Assembly (NCBI GenBank): GCA_009885905.1
Contig: VFJU01000040.1
Location: 1 to 20,360, forward strand
Origin: Verrucomicrobiota bacterium
Lineage (GTDB): Bacteria > Verrucomicrobiota > Verrucomicrobiia > Verrucomicrobiales > Akkermansiaceae
Direction: 5' to 3'
Length of the DNA stretch: 20,360 nucleotides
In this document: in pieces, positions 14,404-20,360 of the stretch
Position numbering within the stretch: the stretch's first letter is position 1
How the letters are laid out: every line of letters starts with the position of its first letter
The notes under the pieces: generated by a model
Databases searched by the model: none
What the model saw: only the letters and a program-made list of their open reading frames with translations
Told to the model about the DNA's origin: nothing
Made by a program: the position numbers and the translations under genes

Positions 14404-15192
14404 CTAACGCCCGAGGCCACTTGGAACCGAGTTGATCCACTCCCGTTCGGCTAGGGGTGGTTCTTCAATCGCTGCCCGCTCGACTATGCTGGTGAGCGCA
14501 TGAACCATTTCATTGAAAAGCTGCGCACCCTCTGCAGCGGTCGATTGTGACGGAAACCCAGTGACGCCGTTCAAGCTGGTTTGTGAAACGGGATAGGAAA
14601 AAACCGTGCTGCCTGTTCGATCAGGATCATCGGCCATGGCGAGGCGGTCCTGGTGCACGAGGTCCGGGTAGAGATGAAGCATCAGCGAGGTTTCGGCGCG
14701 GTTCGCGTGCAGGTCAGCAGCATCTTGGGTGTAAGCGGCCCAGATTTCCGGAGTGAGTTGGAAAACGTGGTGCAGTCCAATCTGAAGTTTTCCCAGGTGG
14801 CGGAGGCGGATTTGATCCACCGCCACGCGGGCAGAAGCATCGTTGCCAAAGTGGGAGTTGATGAGCAGAAGACGTTTCCAACCCGTGGCGACAGCCCAGT
14901 CGGCGATTTCGTTGAGCACTGAGATGAAGGTCTCATGCCGCAGGGAAAAAGTGCCTGGCCACTTCGCCGTGTGGCCTTGGGAGACGGTGTAGCGGAGGGC
15001 GGACATCACGGGAACGCCCGTAGCATCGGAAGCCGCGTGGCAGACCGCTTCTGCTAACAACGTGTCCATGGCGACCGGCAGGTGAGGGCCGTGTTGCTCG
15101 GTCGCGCCGAGCGGTAGTAGCAGCAGGCCGCCGTTTTTGTCGCGAAGATCGGCGATTTCCGGCCAGGCCAGGTTTTCAAAGATAACGGGCAT
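14404..15192 (-). CDS. creatininase-family metal-dependent amidohydrolase
   Basis: A 262-residue creatininase-fold hydrolase. Metal ligands are Glu32 and His34 in GATEQHGPHLP, Asp43 in AMDT, His114 in INSHFGND and Glu167 in ANRAETS. True creatininase has NGHYEN, with Glu as a second-metal ligand two residues after the His; here that residue is Gly116 (NSHFGN), as in the wider family (MftE, ArfB and others), so creatinine itself is not a secure substrate. The reaction is likely opening of a cyclic or linear amide in a small N-containing compound. The ATG has no obvious ribosome binding site. It is separated from the preceding catabolic genes by the toxin-antitoxin pair, which looks like a later insertion. 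Confidence 0.88.
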   Translation of the reverse strand: MPVIFENLAWPEIADLRDKNGGLLLLPLGATEQHGPHLPVAMDTLLAEAVCHAASDATGVPVMSALRYTVSQGHTAKWPGTFSLRHETFISVLNEIADWAVATGWKRLLLINSHFGNDASARVAVDQIRLRHLGKLQIGLHHVFQLTPEIWAAYTQDAADLHANRAETSLMLHLYPDLVHQDRLAMADDPDRTGSTVFSYPVSQTSLNGVTGFPSQSTAAEGAQLFNEMVHALTSIVERAAIEEPPLAEREWINSVPSGLGR

Positions 15193-15207
15193 GAGGGAGT
15201 TTTAATA

Positions 15208-15468
15208 CTAGTAAACCTGATTGTGGGTTCCCGCATCAAGGAGGATGATGGTGATAAAACCGCCCTCTTCGCGATAGATCACGCGCAGGTCGTGCCCTGC
15301 GGAAAAAGCGCGGAGGGACTTCATTTTCCCCTTGAGAGCGTGGTCGTGGGGCGCCGGGTCGGTGCGGTCGGTTTTGAACATCAGGAGCGCCGTATCAATC
15401 TGCCTTTTCTGAAGGACGGAAAGCCGACCATATGCCTTCAAGAACGTCCGATGGGAGGTGACGTTCAT
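15208..15468 (-). CDS. RelE/YafQ-like mRNA interferase toxin
   Basis: An 86-residue RelE/ParE-superfamily toxin, likely a ribosome-dependent endoribonuclease. It has the typical HALKG...LRAFSAGHDLRVIY (about 46-67), IILLDAGTHNQVY C-terminus and a basic N-terminal helix (KRQIDTALL). The start is the ATG one base after the antitoxin stop (TGA-G-ATG); a longer frame overlapping the antitoxin is rejected because homology begins at MNVTSHRTF. Together with the next upstream gene it forms a type II toxin-antitoxin operon. Confidence 0.88.
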   Translation of the reverse strand: MNVTSHRTFLKAYGRLSVLQKRQIDTALLMFKTDRTDPAPHDHALKGKMKSLRAFSAGHDLRVIYREEGGFITIILLDAGTHNQVY

Positions 15469-15469
15469 C

Positions 15470-15772
15470 TCAATCCAACTGTTCGGAGTTTTGATGCAGG
15501 TGGTCGATGAAATCCTCCATACTATCGAACGGCCCAATCAGATTCGCCGGGTCCTTGGATTCCTCCCAGGCGGCGAGGATCCTGGCTTCCGCCTCGGGAC
15601 TGAATTCCGGTTCGGCTTTGAGGCGAAACGGGATGCTGCGGGTCTTCGCCACCTTGGTAAAAAACAGCCGGACAGCCGTGGTGGCATCCAGACCCAGATC
15701 GGCGAAAACATCATCGGCAGCTTCCTTGAGACTTCGATCAATGCGGATTTGGAGTTTTACGGAGTCGCTCAT
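15470..15772 (-). CDS. RelB/DinJ-family antitoxin
   Basis: A 100-residue antitoxin with an N-terminal ribbon-helix-helix domain (VKLQIRIDRSLKEAADDVFADLGLDATTAVRLFFTKV in two parts, about 5-41), SIPF after it, and an acidic C-terminal tail (EEFI-like helices) that should wrap the toxin. It lies directly before the YafQ-like gene, the standard order. RelB-type proteins bind their own promoter; the AT-rich DNA upstream would be the place for it. Confidence 0.88.
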   Translation of the reverse strand: MSDSVKLQIRIDRSLKEAADDVFADLGLDATTAVRLFFTKVAKTRSIPFRLKAEPEFSPEAEARILAAWEESKDPANLIGPFDSMEDFIDHLHQNSEQLD

Positions 15773-15814
15773 GGGCTAAATGTATCCATAATTACTCCAA
15801 GAGCAATCCAAATG

Positions 15815-15835
15815 GAACAATTTTGGAATATGTTC
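15815..15835. promoter_or_regulatory. weak inverted repeat upstream of the toxin-antitoxin operon
   Basis: GAACA-N11-TGTTC lies 43 bp before the antitoxin start in the AT-rich stretch at 15780-15840, a locally different composition. On the minus strand TTGCTC and TACATT, 16 bp apart, could be a weak promoter just downstream of it. Arms are only 5 bp, so this is a candidate site for antitoxin autoregulation, not a firm call. Confidence 0.25.
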
Positions 15836-15847
15836 TTTTTGGATGAT

Positions 15848-15964
15848 CGTGCTGGTGGTATTGGCACCATTCTTCGGGCTGGTACGTGATGAACTCGTTG
15901 CGGAGTTCGGTGCCGAGGATTTCCCATAAGATGGGATCTGCGGCGAAGGCTTTGACCGCTTCAT
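15848..15964 (-). pseudogene. remnant of a glutamine synthetase C-terminus
   Basis: On the minus strand this 117-bp stretch reads [10 protein letters not shown], then [17 protein letters not shown], then EEWCQYHQ. It is colinear with the last part of the glutamine synthetase at the right end of the window (19943-20059); by hand about 100 of 117 bases and 31 of 37 residues match. The frame has no start codon, begins after an in-frame stop near 16010, and runs past the homology to a stop near 15795. The upstream 400 or so codons are absent. The differences are spread over codon positions, so it derives from a paralogous copy or an old duplication. It occupies much of the 272-bp space between the cysteine hydrolase and the toxin-antitoxin pair; I see no gene in the rest of that space. 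Confidence 0.85.
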
Positions 15965-16044
15965 TCCGAGATGCAGGTGTGACTGAAGGATTCGAATGTG
16001 AATCGGATTACTTTGCGCTCATTTATCAGGATGCTCCCCGACCA

Positions 16045-16683
16045 TCACAAATTCCAACTCAAGATCAACTCATCGGTGGTAGTAAGCGTCCCCCAGATGC
16101 CACCTTCTTCTAACACCATGCGCTCGCAGACTTCGCGCACATCGGGGCTGAAAGTGGAAATTGCATCTCGAACGTAGTAGCAATCGAATCCGCGGTCAGT
16201 CGCTTCGCGCAGGGTGGTGTGCACGCAGACATCGGCCGTGACTCCGCAGATGGCGATTTTCGTAATGCCACGATCAAGGAGTCTCTGCTCGAGATCGCTG
16301 CGGCAAAATGCGCCGTATGTCGCTTTGTCAATGATCAGCTCACCTTCGAGTGCGCTCAGATCATCCATCAAATCATGACCATACTCACCCCGTATCAGCA
16401 AGCGGCCTAACGGACCTTGGGAACCGATTTCAGCCCCGGCCTGCCGGGTCCGGTTTAATTTGAGTGGGGGGCAATCGGATAGATCAGGCGCATATCCCTC
16501 CCGTGTATGGATGATCATGAGCCCAGCCCGGCGTGCCGCTGTCAGTAGCCGCTTGGCATTGGGTAAAATGGGCGTCACCCATTCAATGCCGCCGCAGAAA
16601 TCAGCATAACCTCCCTTGGCGCAAAAGTCTCGTTGGAAGTCGATGAGCAGCAGGGCCATCGTCGTTGGTTGATGATTGGCCAT
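16045..16683 (-). CDS. isochorismatase-like cysteine hydrolase, probable biuret hydrolase
   Basis: A 212-residue cysteine hydrolase with catalytic Asp15 (LLIDFQRDF), Lys120 (IIDKATYGAF) and Cys153 (GVTADVCVHTT) and the cis-peptide before the Cys. DFCAKGGYAD, IIHTREGYAPDL and GEL-IIDK resemble biuret hydrolase (BiuH) more than nicotinamidases or isochorismatases, as far as I can compare from memory. BiuH converts biuret to allophanate and ammonia; an allophanate hydrolase is present in the same window, which fits. Alternatives in this family are N-carbamoylsarcosine, ureidoacrylate and triuret hydrolases. It starts 3 bp after the deaminase gene and is the last intact catabolic gene of the ABC-transporter operon. 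Confidence 0.85.
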   Translation of the reverse strand: MANHQPTTMALLLIDFQRDFCAKGGYADFCGGIEWVTPILPNAKRLLTAARRAGLMIIHTREGYAPDLSDCPPLKLNRTRQAGAEIGSQGPLGRLLIRGEYGHDLMDDLSALEGELIIDKATYGAFCRSDLEQRLLDRGITKIAICGVTADVCVHTTLREATDRGFDCYYVRDAISTFSPDVREVCERMVLEEGGIWGTLTTTDELILSWNL

Positions 16684-16686
16684 GAT

Positions 16687-17157
16687 TCAGATTTTTATAG
16701 TTCCACCGGGTAAATGAAAGAGGGCTAAACATTCTTCCCGGAGCACACCTCCGCGCAGATGGATTGGCATAGGGCTCATCTCATTGATGCGATCCGCTGG
16801 GATGGACAACTCGCGTTGTTGACCGTGAGTTGCCACATGCACCTCGGCCATCGATGCACCAAAAACAATCGCCGAGATGTTCGCAAGCCAGGCGGATGTG
16901 AAGCACATCGGACATGGCTCCACCGTGGTGTATAGCGTCGCGCCGATGAGGTTCGGTCCATAGCGCCGACAGGCCGATCTCACAGTTTCCACTTCTGCAT
17001 GATAGGTCCAGTCACCTGCGGTTCGCACAGTGTCGTATCCCGTAGCCATCACCTCGCCATCATGCGAGATGATGACCACGCCAAACGGCGGTTCTCCAGC
17101 CTTCAAACCGCGCTCGGCCTCGGTAAGCGCGAGCCGGATGCCTGCTTCATCGGTCAT
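16687..17157 (-). CDS. CDA-fold zinc deaminase (nucleoside/guanine deaminase family)
   Basis: A 156-residue cytidine-deaminase-fold protein. The zinc and proton-relay motif is HAEVE (His53, Glu55) and PCPMC (Cys82, Cys85), with GEPPFGVVII near the start. The family (COG0590) covers TadA, guanine deaminase and deaminases of other amino-heterocycles. There is no tRNA-binding signature I can point to, and the genome context is catabolic, so release of ammonia from a small imported compound is more likely than tRNA editing. ATGA overlap with the binding-protein gene upstream and a 3-bp gap to the cysteine hydrolase downstream place it in the same operon; the substrate would be what the ABC system imports, or its product. 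Confidence 0.87.
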   Translation of the reverse strand: MTDEAGIRLALTEAERGLKAGEPPFGVVIISHDGEVMATGYDTVRTAGDWTYHAEVETVRSACRRYGPNLIGATLYTTVEPCPMCFTSAWLANISAIVFGASMAEVHVATHGQQRELSIPADRINEMSPMPIHLRGGVLREECLALFHLPGGTIKI

Positions 17158-18119
17158 GGAGTGACAAGCTTGGTGTCAAACTGTGCTGCGGGGTCGAGCG
17201 GCTTGGAAATCAGCTTCTGTGTGGTAGCGAAATCGATCACACGCTTCATCGACGCAAAACCCGGACCATCCTTTGCGAGTAGCCGTGCGTTGTCCGCGAG
17301 GTCATAGACTTTATCCCCTTCTAACATTCCTTTCACTTCTTCGGGAGTGGATCCGAGGGCTTCTGCGATGATTTTGTGGGCCTCGTCCGGATTGGAAACG
17401 AGAAACTTCACACCTTCATCAATCGCACTGAGAAATGCTTTCCAGTCCGCTGCTCGGCTCTCGACTGATTTTTTCGGCACGATGACCGCGTCGAGTATGG
17501 TGTCTGGAATATCGGCACTGGTGAATAGGGACGAGCCACCCGCGGTTTTCGCTTTGGTCACCCATGGTTCCCAAGTGACTGCTGCGTCCACTCTCCCCGC
17601 GACGAAGGCCGCGCCTGCATCATCTGCGCTCATGTTCACAAACTCGATATCACTCTCCTTCATGCCTGCCTTTTCGAGGGCTGCAAGGAGCAGCATGTGA
17701 TTCACCTCTCCTGTGGTGGCGGCAACTTTTTTACCTTTCAAACCGGCAATCGAGCTAATGCCATCTTTGGCGACGACAGCGTCCGCACCGTTTGAACTGT
17801 CGATAAGATAAACTGCCACAAGGTCCGAATCGGATTGCGCATTGATCAGCGAGAGATTCTGTAATGTTGCTAACCCGATATCGAGGCTACCGCCAACGAG
17901 CGCAGGGAGCGTGTCACCTGGATTTGAGAATGGTTTCAGGTCCACCTCGAGCCCGGCCTTTTCGAAAAAGCCCTTTTTCTTGGCGACGAAGACGCCGGAG
18001 TAGCCGATCCAGAGATCGTGTCCTACGGTGAGCTTCTTTGGTGCTGCGTGCGCGAAAGAGCAGGCTGATAGTAGTGCCGCGGTGATCACGGCAAAGTTAC
18101 GATGGCATTGTTTTTTCAT
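17154..18119 (-). CDS. ABC transporter periplasmic substrate-binding protein (NMT1/THI5/SsuA-like)
   Basis: A 321-residue solute-binding protein with a cleavable signal (basic MKKQCHRN, hydrophobic core, SFAHA before APKK); the core also contains LLSAC, so a lipid-anchored form cleaved before Cys20 is possible. The mature part shows LTVGHDLWIGYSGVFVAKKKGFFEKAG split over two strands, DTLPALVGGSLDIGLATL, GLKGKKVAATTGEV and DAAVTWEPW, the classic NMT1-like fold. It follows the ATPase by 36 bp and overlaps the deaminase start. The ligand is unknown. It is only distantly like the lipoprotein at 11440-12510, so the two ABC systems probably take different compounds. Confidence 0.9.
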   Translation of the reverse strand: MKKQCHRNFAVITAALLSACSFAHAAPKKLTVGHDLWIGYSGVFVAKKKGFFEKAGLEVDLKPFSNPGDTLPALVGGSLDIGLATLQNLSLINAQSDSDLVAVYLIDSSNGADAVVAKDGISSIAGLKGKKVAATTGEVNHMLLLAALEKAGMKESDIEFVNMSADDAGAAFVAGRVDAAVTWEPWVTKAKTAGGSSLFTSADIPDTILDAVIVPKKSVESRAADWKAFLSAIDEGVKFLVSNPDEAHKIIAEALGSTPEEVKGMLEGDKVYDLADNARLLAKDGPGFASMKRVIDFATTQKLISKPLDPAAQFDTKLVTP

Positions 18120-18155
18120 GGTCTGTATGTTCTATTTTTTTGTTATTTATGTTGG

Positions 18156-18989
18156 CTAGCTAGAAGTGGATATGATTCGGCGCAGTAGGCCCGTGCGGTC
18201 GAAATTTGCTTCGTGAGCAGGATGAAGCAGTGCCGTTAGTTCCCGCTTGAGACGGATAAATTCTGGTTTGAACTTCAGTTCTGGATCACGAATAGCGCCG
18301 AATGGCACCGCGATGTCTTCGATGATCGTTCCGGGTCGTGCGGAGAAAACGAGCACTCGCGTGGAGAGATATAGCGCCTCCTCGATGTCGTGCGTGACGA
18401 AAAAGACTGTCATTTTCTGGTGTGCATGCAGCAGCCTCATCAGCTCCTGCATCTCTTCCCGGGTCTGAGCGTCAAGCGCGCCGAAGGGCTCATCCATGAG
18501 CAGAAGTTTCGGCTGATTCGCCAGCGCGCGCACAATCGCGACCCGCTGTTTCATTCCCCCGGAAAGCTCGCGCGGATAGGAGTTCTTGAAAGCATCCAAA
18601 CCGACGAGATCAAGCAGTGAGTGCACGCGCCCGATCTCAGTAAGAATTTCAGAAGAAGGGCGGCTGTAGTCCTGATGGATTTCCAAATCGAGAGGAAACC
18701 GGGCATTTTCAAGCACCGTGAGCCAAGGGAAAAGCGTATAGCTTTGAAACACCATGCCACGCTCCCTGCTCGGTCCATTCACCCATGCGCCATCAAGGTG
18801 GATCGAACCAGCCGTCGGTGTGTCGAGCCCCGCGAGAAGCTGTAATAATGTTGACTTCCCGCAACCTGACGGTCCGAGCAGACTGATGAACTCACCGCTG
18901 CCTGCCTCGAAGGTAGTGGGCAGAACGGCATGCGTCACACCAGTCCGGCTGTGGTATGTTTTTGCCAATTGTTGAACTTTGAGTGTCAT
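18156..18989 (-). CDS. ABC transporter ATP-binding protein (SsuB/TauB/NrtD type)
   Basis: A 277-residue ATPase with Walker A GPSGCGKST (39-47), Q-loop FQSYTLFPW, signature LSGGMKQR (142-149), Walker B LLLMDEP (162-168) and H-loop VTHD (His200). The start is the ATG at 18989 in an ATGA overlap with the permease stop; the frame is open 85 codons further but that stretch lies within the permease gene. It powers the permease just upstream. It is the only ATPase in the window and may also energise the permease and binding-protein pair at 11440-13370. Confidence 0.94.
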   Translation of the reverse strand: MTLKVQQLAKTYHSRTGVTHAVLPTTFEAGSGEFISLLGPSGCGKSTLLQLLAGLDTPTAGSIHLDGAWVNGPSRERGMVFQSYTLFPWLTVLENARFPLDLEIHQDYSRPSSEILTEIGRVHSLLDLVGLDAFKNSYPRELSGGMKQRVAIVRALANQPKLLLMDEPFGALDAQTREEMQELMRLLHAHQKMTVFFVTHDIEEALYLSTRVLVFSARPGTIIEDIAVPFGAIRDPELKFKPEFIRLKRELTALLHPAHEANFDRTGLLRRIISTSS

Positions 18990-19861
18990 GGCTTGGCGGT
19001 ATCCACCCAGTGAAACAGCCGTCGATTGAGGCTGCGGAAAAGGAAGTCCAGCACCAGTCCGATGAGGCCTAGGACGAGGAGGTAGATCCAAATTTTCGGG
19101 GTTTGGAGGAACCTTGAGAATTTTAGGATTCGATATCCAAGCCCTTCGTTTGCAGCGATGAGCTCCGCAACCACGACATAGGTCCAAGCCCAACCATGAG
19201 CGAGCCGCAGCGCATCGAAAATGCCTGGCATCGCAGAACGCCATATCACCAAGCGCATGGTTTCCAAACGGCTTGCTCCGAGCGTGTAACTGACTTGCAG
19301 AAGATCCTGCGGCACCCTGCGAACTTCCGCCGTGACCATGAGGAGAAGCTGAAAGAACGTGCCCACCCAGATGAGCATGATTTTAGAGAACTCACCGATG
19401 CCAAAAAGAACCATCAATATAGGAATGAGCGCAGGCACCGGAATGTAGCGGACGAATTCTGCCAGCGGCTGCAAAAGGGCTTCGAAGACTCGGAAGCTGC
19501 CGATGAGGATGCCCAGAGGGATCGCGATCACCACCGACAGCGCGAACCCGGCACCTACCCTCATAAAACTTGCCCCGACATCAATCCAAAGCGTTTCCTC
19601 CGTGAACACTCCACGCGCCGCTGTTAGCATCGATTCTGGCGTGGGTAGAAAGATACGATTGAGAAGTTCGTGCTCGGTGGCCCACCACCAGATCACGAAG
19701 AGCGAGAGGAAGCTGCATGTCACTAACGAGCGGTAGAGCCATCCTGGAATATCTTGCCTCAATAGGAGCCACTTCCGCCGCGTCCTTGGAGTGATTCGAG
19801 CGTGTTCGTTTTCCGCCGCCGAAGCATTCTCGGGGGAGACAGTCGGTTTGGTGGTTTGCAT
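18986..19861 (-). CDS. ABC transporter permease (SsuC/TauC type)
   Basis: A 291-residue inner-membrane permease with a polar 35-40-residue cytoplasmic N-terminus, about six membrane segments (the first VTCSFLSLFVIWWW) and the ATPase-docking loop YTLGASRLETMRLVIW. The start at MQTTKPTVSPEN leaves 38 bp after the glutamine synthetase gene; the frame extends upstream to 19963 only by entering that gene. It is followed by its ATPase and binding protein, a complete importer. Confidence 0.92.
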   Translation of the reverse strand: MQTTKPTVSPENASAAENEHARITPRTRRKWLLLRQDIPGWLYRSLVTCSFLSLFVIWWWATEHELLNRIFLPTPESMLTAARGVFTEETLWIDVGASFMRVGAGFALSVVIAIPLGILIGSFRVFEALLQPLAEFVRYIPVPALIPILMVLFGIGEFSKIMLIWVGTFFQLLLMVTAEVRRVPQDLLQVSYTLGASRLETMRLVIWRSAMPGIFDALRLAHGWAWTYVVVAELIAANEGLGYRILKFSRFLQTPKIWIYLLVLGLIGLVLDFLFRSLNRRLFHWVDTAKP

Positions 19862-19899
19862 TGCTGGTGTGACAGGCTGATCCGCTCGACGGGCATAAG

Positions 19900-20360
19900 T
19901 TAGAACATTCTCGCGTAAGTATCGACCTCCCACTGGCTGACGCGCTGGTGGTATTGGCGCCATTCTTCGGACTTGTAGGTGATGAATTCGTTGCGGAGTT
20001 CAGTGCCGAGGATTTCCTCGACGAAGGGATCGGCTGCGAATGCCTTTACCGCTTCATCAAGCGTGCGCGGAAGTTCGGAGATTCCACGGGCGGCGAATTG
20101 TTCTTCTGTGAGTTCGTAGAGGTTGTCCTCGTGCGGATCTCCGGGATCGAGTTTTTCGCGGATGCCTTGAAGGCCGGCGGCAAGAACGAGAGTGGCTGCG
20201 AGGTAGGGGTTGCAAGCGGCGTCCGCGTTGCGACTTTCACAGCGGCCGCCTGCCATCGGCACTCTCACGGAGTTGGTGCGGTTGTTCCTGCCATAGCTAT
20301 TAAAGACCGGAGCCCAGGTGAAGTATGACATCAGACCGCGACGAACGAGGCGTTTGTAGC
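19900..20360 (-). CDS. glutamine synthetase family protein, C-terminal part (5' end outside window)
   Basis: The last 153 codons of a glutamine synthetase catalytic domain, entering at the window edge with [27 protein letters not shown] carries the glutamate/ATP-site arginines and [18 protein letters not shown] the ESRxxD...NPY motif; the C-terminus is [21 protein letters not shown]. This looks like the GlnT/gamma-glutamyl-amide-ligase side of the family rather than the housekeeping GlnA with its tyrosine adenylylation site (no NLY-type motif near the end), so it may condense glutamate with ammonia or with an amine. It is the first visible gene of the ABC-deaminase-hydrolase operon and would capture the released nitrogen. 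Confidence 0.92.
   Translation of the reverse strand, partial: YKRLVRRGLMSYFTWAPVFNSYGRNNRTNSVRVPMAGGRCESRNADAACNPYLAATLVLAAGLQGIREKLDPGDPHEDNLYELTEEQFAARGISELPRTLDEAVKAFAADPFVEEILGTELRNEFITYKSEEWRQYHQRVSQWEVDTYARMF

Noticed and set aside
15776..15964. Small protein of 62 residues on the minus strand
   Set aside because: It is out of frame with the glutamine-synthetase homology in the same DNA and has no recognisable features; the homologous frame has no start.
18990..19244. 85-residue N-terminal extension of the ATPase
   Set aside because: It overlaps the permease gene in another frame, while the ATG at 18989 makes a standard ATGA junction and begins the conserved domain.
1..20360. Leucine TTA/CTA codons seem often to be followed by G (CTAAC and CTAG strings on the plus strand)
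   Set aside because: An impression from reading only; I did not count against expectation, and CTAG overall looks scarce as in most bacteria.
1..20360. CRISPR arrays, tRNA or rRNA genes, insertion-sequence transposases
   Set aside because: None seen: no regularly spaced direct repeats, no tRNA-like cloverleaf noticed and no transposase or integrase motif in any plausible frame.

Overview
The window is about 57% G+C (estimated by eye) and almost fully coding. It reads as one large nitrogen-scavenging region of a bacterial chromosome. Gene content, weak ribosome binding sites, an orphan four-helix-bundle (rRNA intervening-sequence type) gene and GGGACACTCT-type palindromes would suit Verrucomicrobiota, but the taxonomic guess is low confidence.

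Left block, all on the minus strand and read from high to low coordinates (13370 down to 1): ABC permease, ABC substrate-binding lipoprotein, an FGE/SUMF1-domain protein, a TIM-barrel isomerase-like protein and a Rieske non-haem iron oxygenase. Next comes a short intergenic space with a perfect GTATGA-N16-TCATAC site, then a NikR-like repressor. After it follow two DUF1989 proteins (UAAP1/UAAP2, the carboxyguanidine deiminase subunits), an inserted four-helix-bundle gene, a urea/guanidine carboxylase, allophanate hydrolase AtzF, and Sua5 (3' end outside the window). Most junctions are ATGA or TAATG overlaps or gaps under 20 bp, so this is probably one transcription unit with an internal control point at the NikR-like operator. 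The carboxylase, DUF1989 pair and AtzF together make the guanidine pathway: guanidine to carboxyguanidine, to allophanate, to ammonia and CO2. No guanidine riboswitch is apparent in the short intergenic spaces; the visible control element is the NikR-type operator.

Middle: a plus-strand MarR regulator (13457-13978) is divergent from the permease and shares with it a short spacer holding a TTGC-N4-GCAA palindrome.

Right block, minus strand, from 20360 down to 13973: the C-terminal part of a glutamine synthetase, a complete ABC transporter (permease, ATPase, periplasmic binding protein), a zinc deaminase, a biuret-hydrolase-like cysteine hydrolase, a glutamine-synthetase remnant, a RelB/YafQ-type toxin-antitoxin pair, a creatininase-family hydrolase and a GFA-family zinc protein. 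The theme is uptake and stepwise deamination of small N-rich compounds, with ammonia captured by glutamine synthetase. A biuret-type hydrolase would feed allophanate into AtzF of the left block.

The most notable signal is the NikR-like regulator: it keeps the E. coli NikR operator exactly and the DNA-reading residues, yet has lost three of the four nickel ligands, and it heads a nickel-free guanidine operon. Other points of interest are a four-helix-bundle element whose terminal repeats run into both flanking genes and apparently encode the carboxylase start, a double palindrome embedded in the carboxylase reading frame, and a CntA-like Rieske oxygenase of unknown substrate upstream of the guanidine genes.
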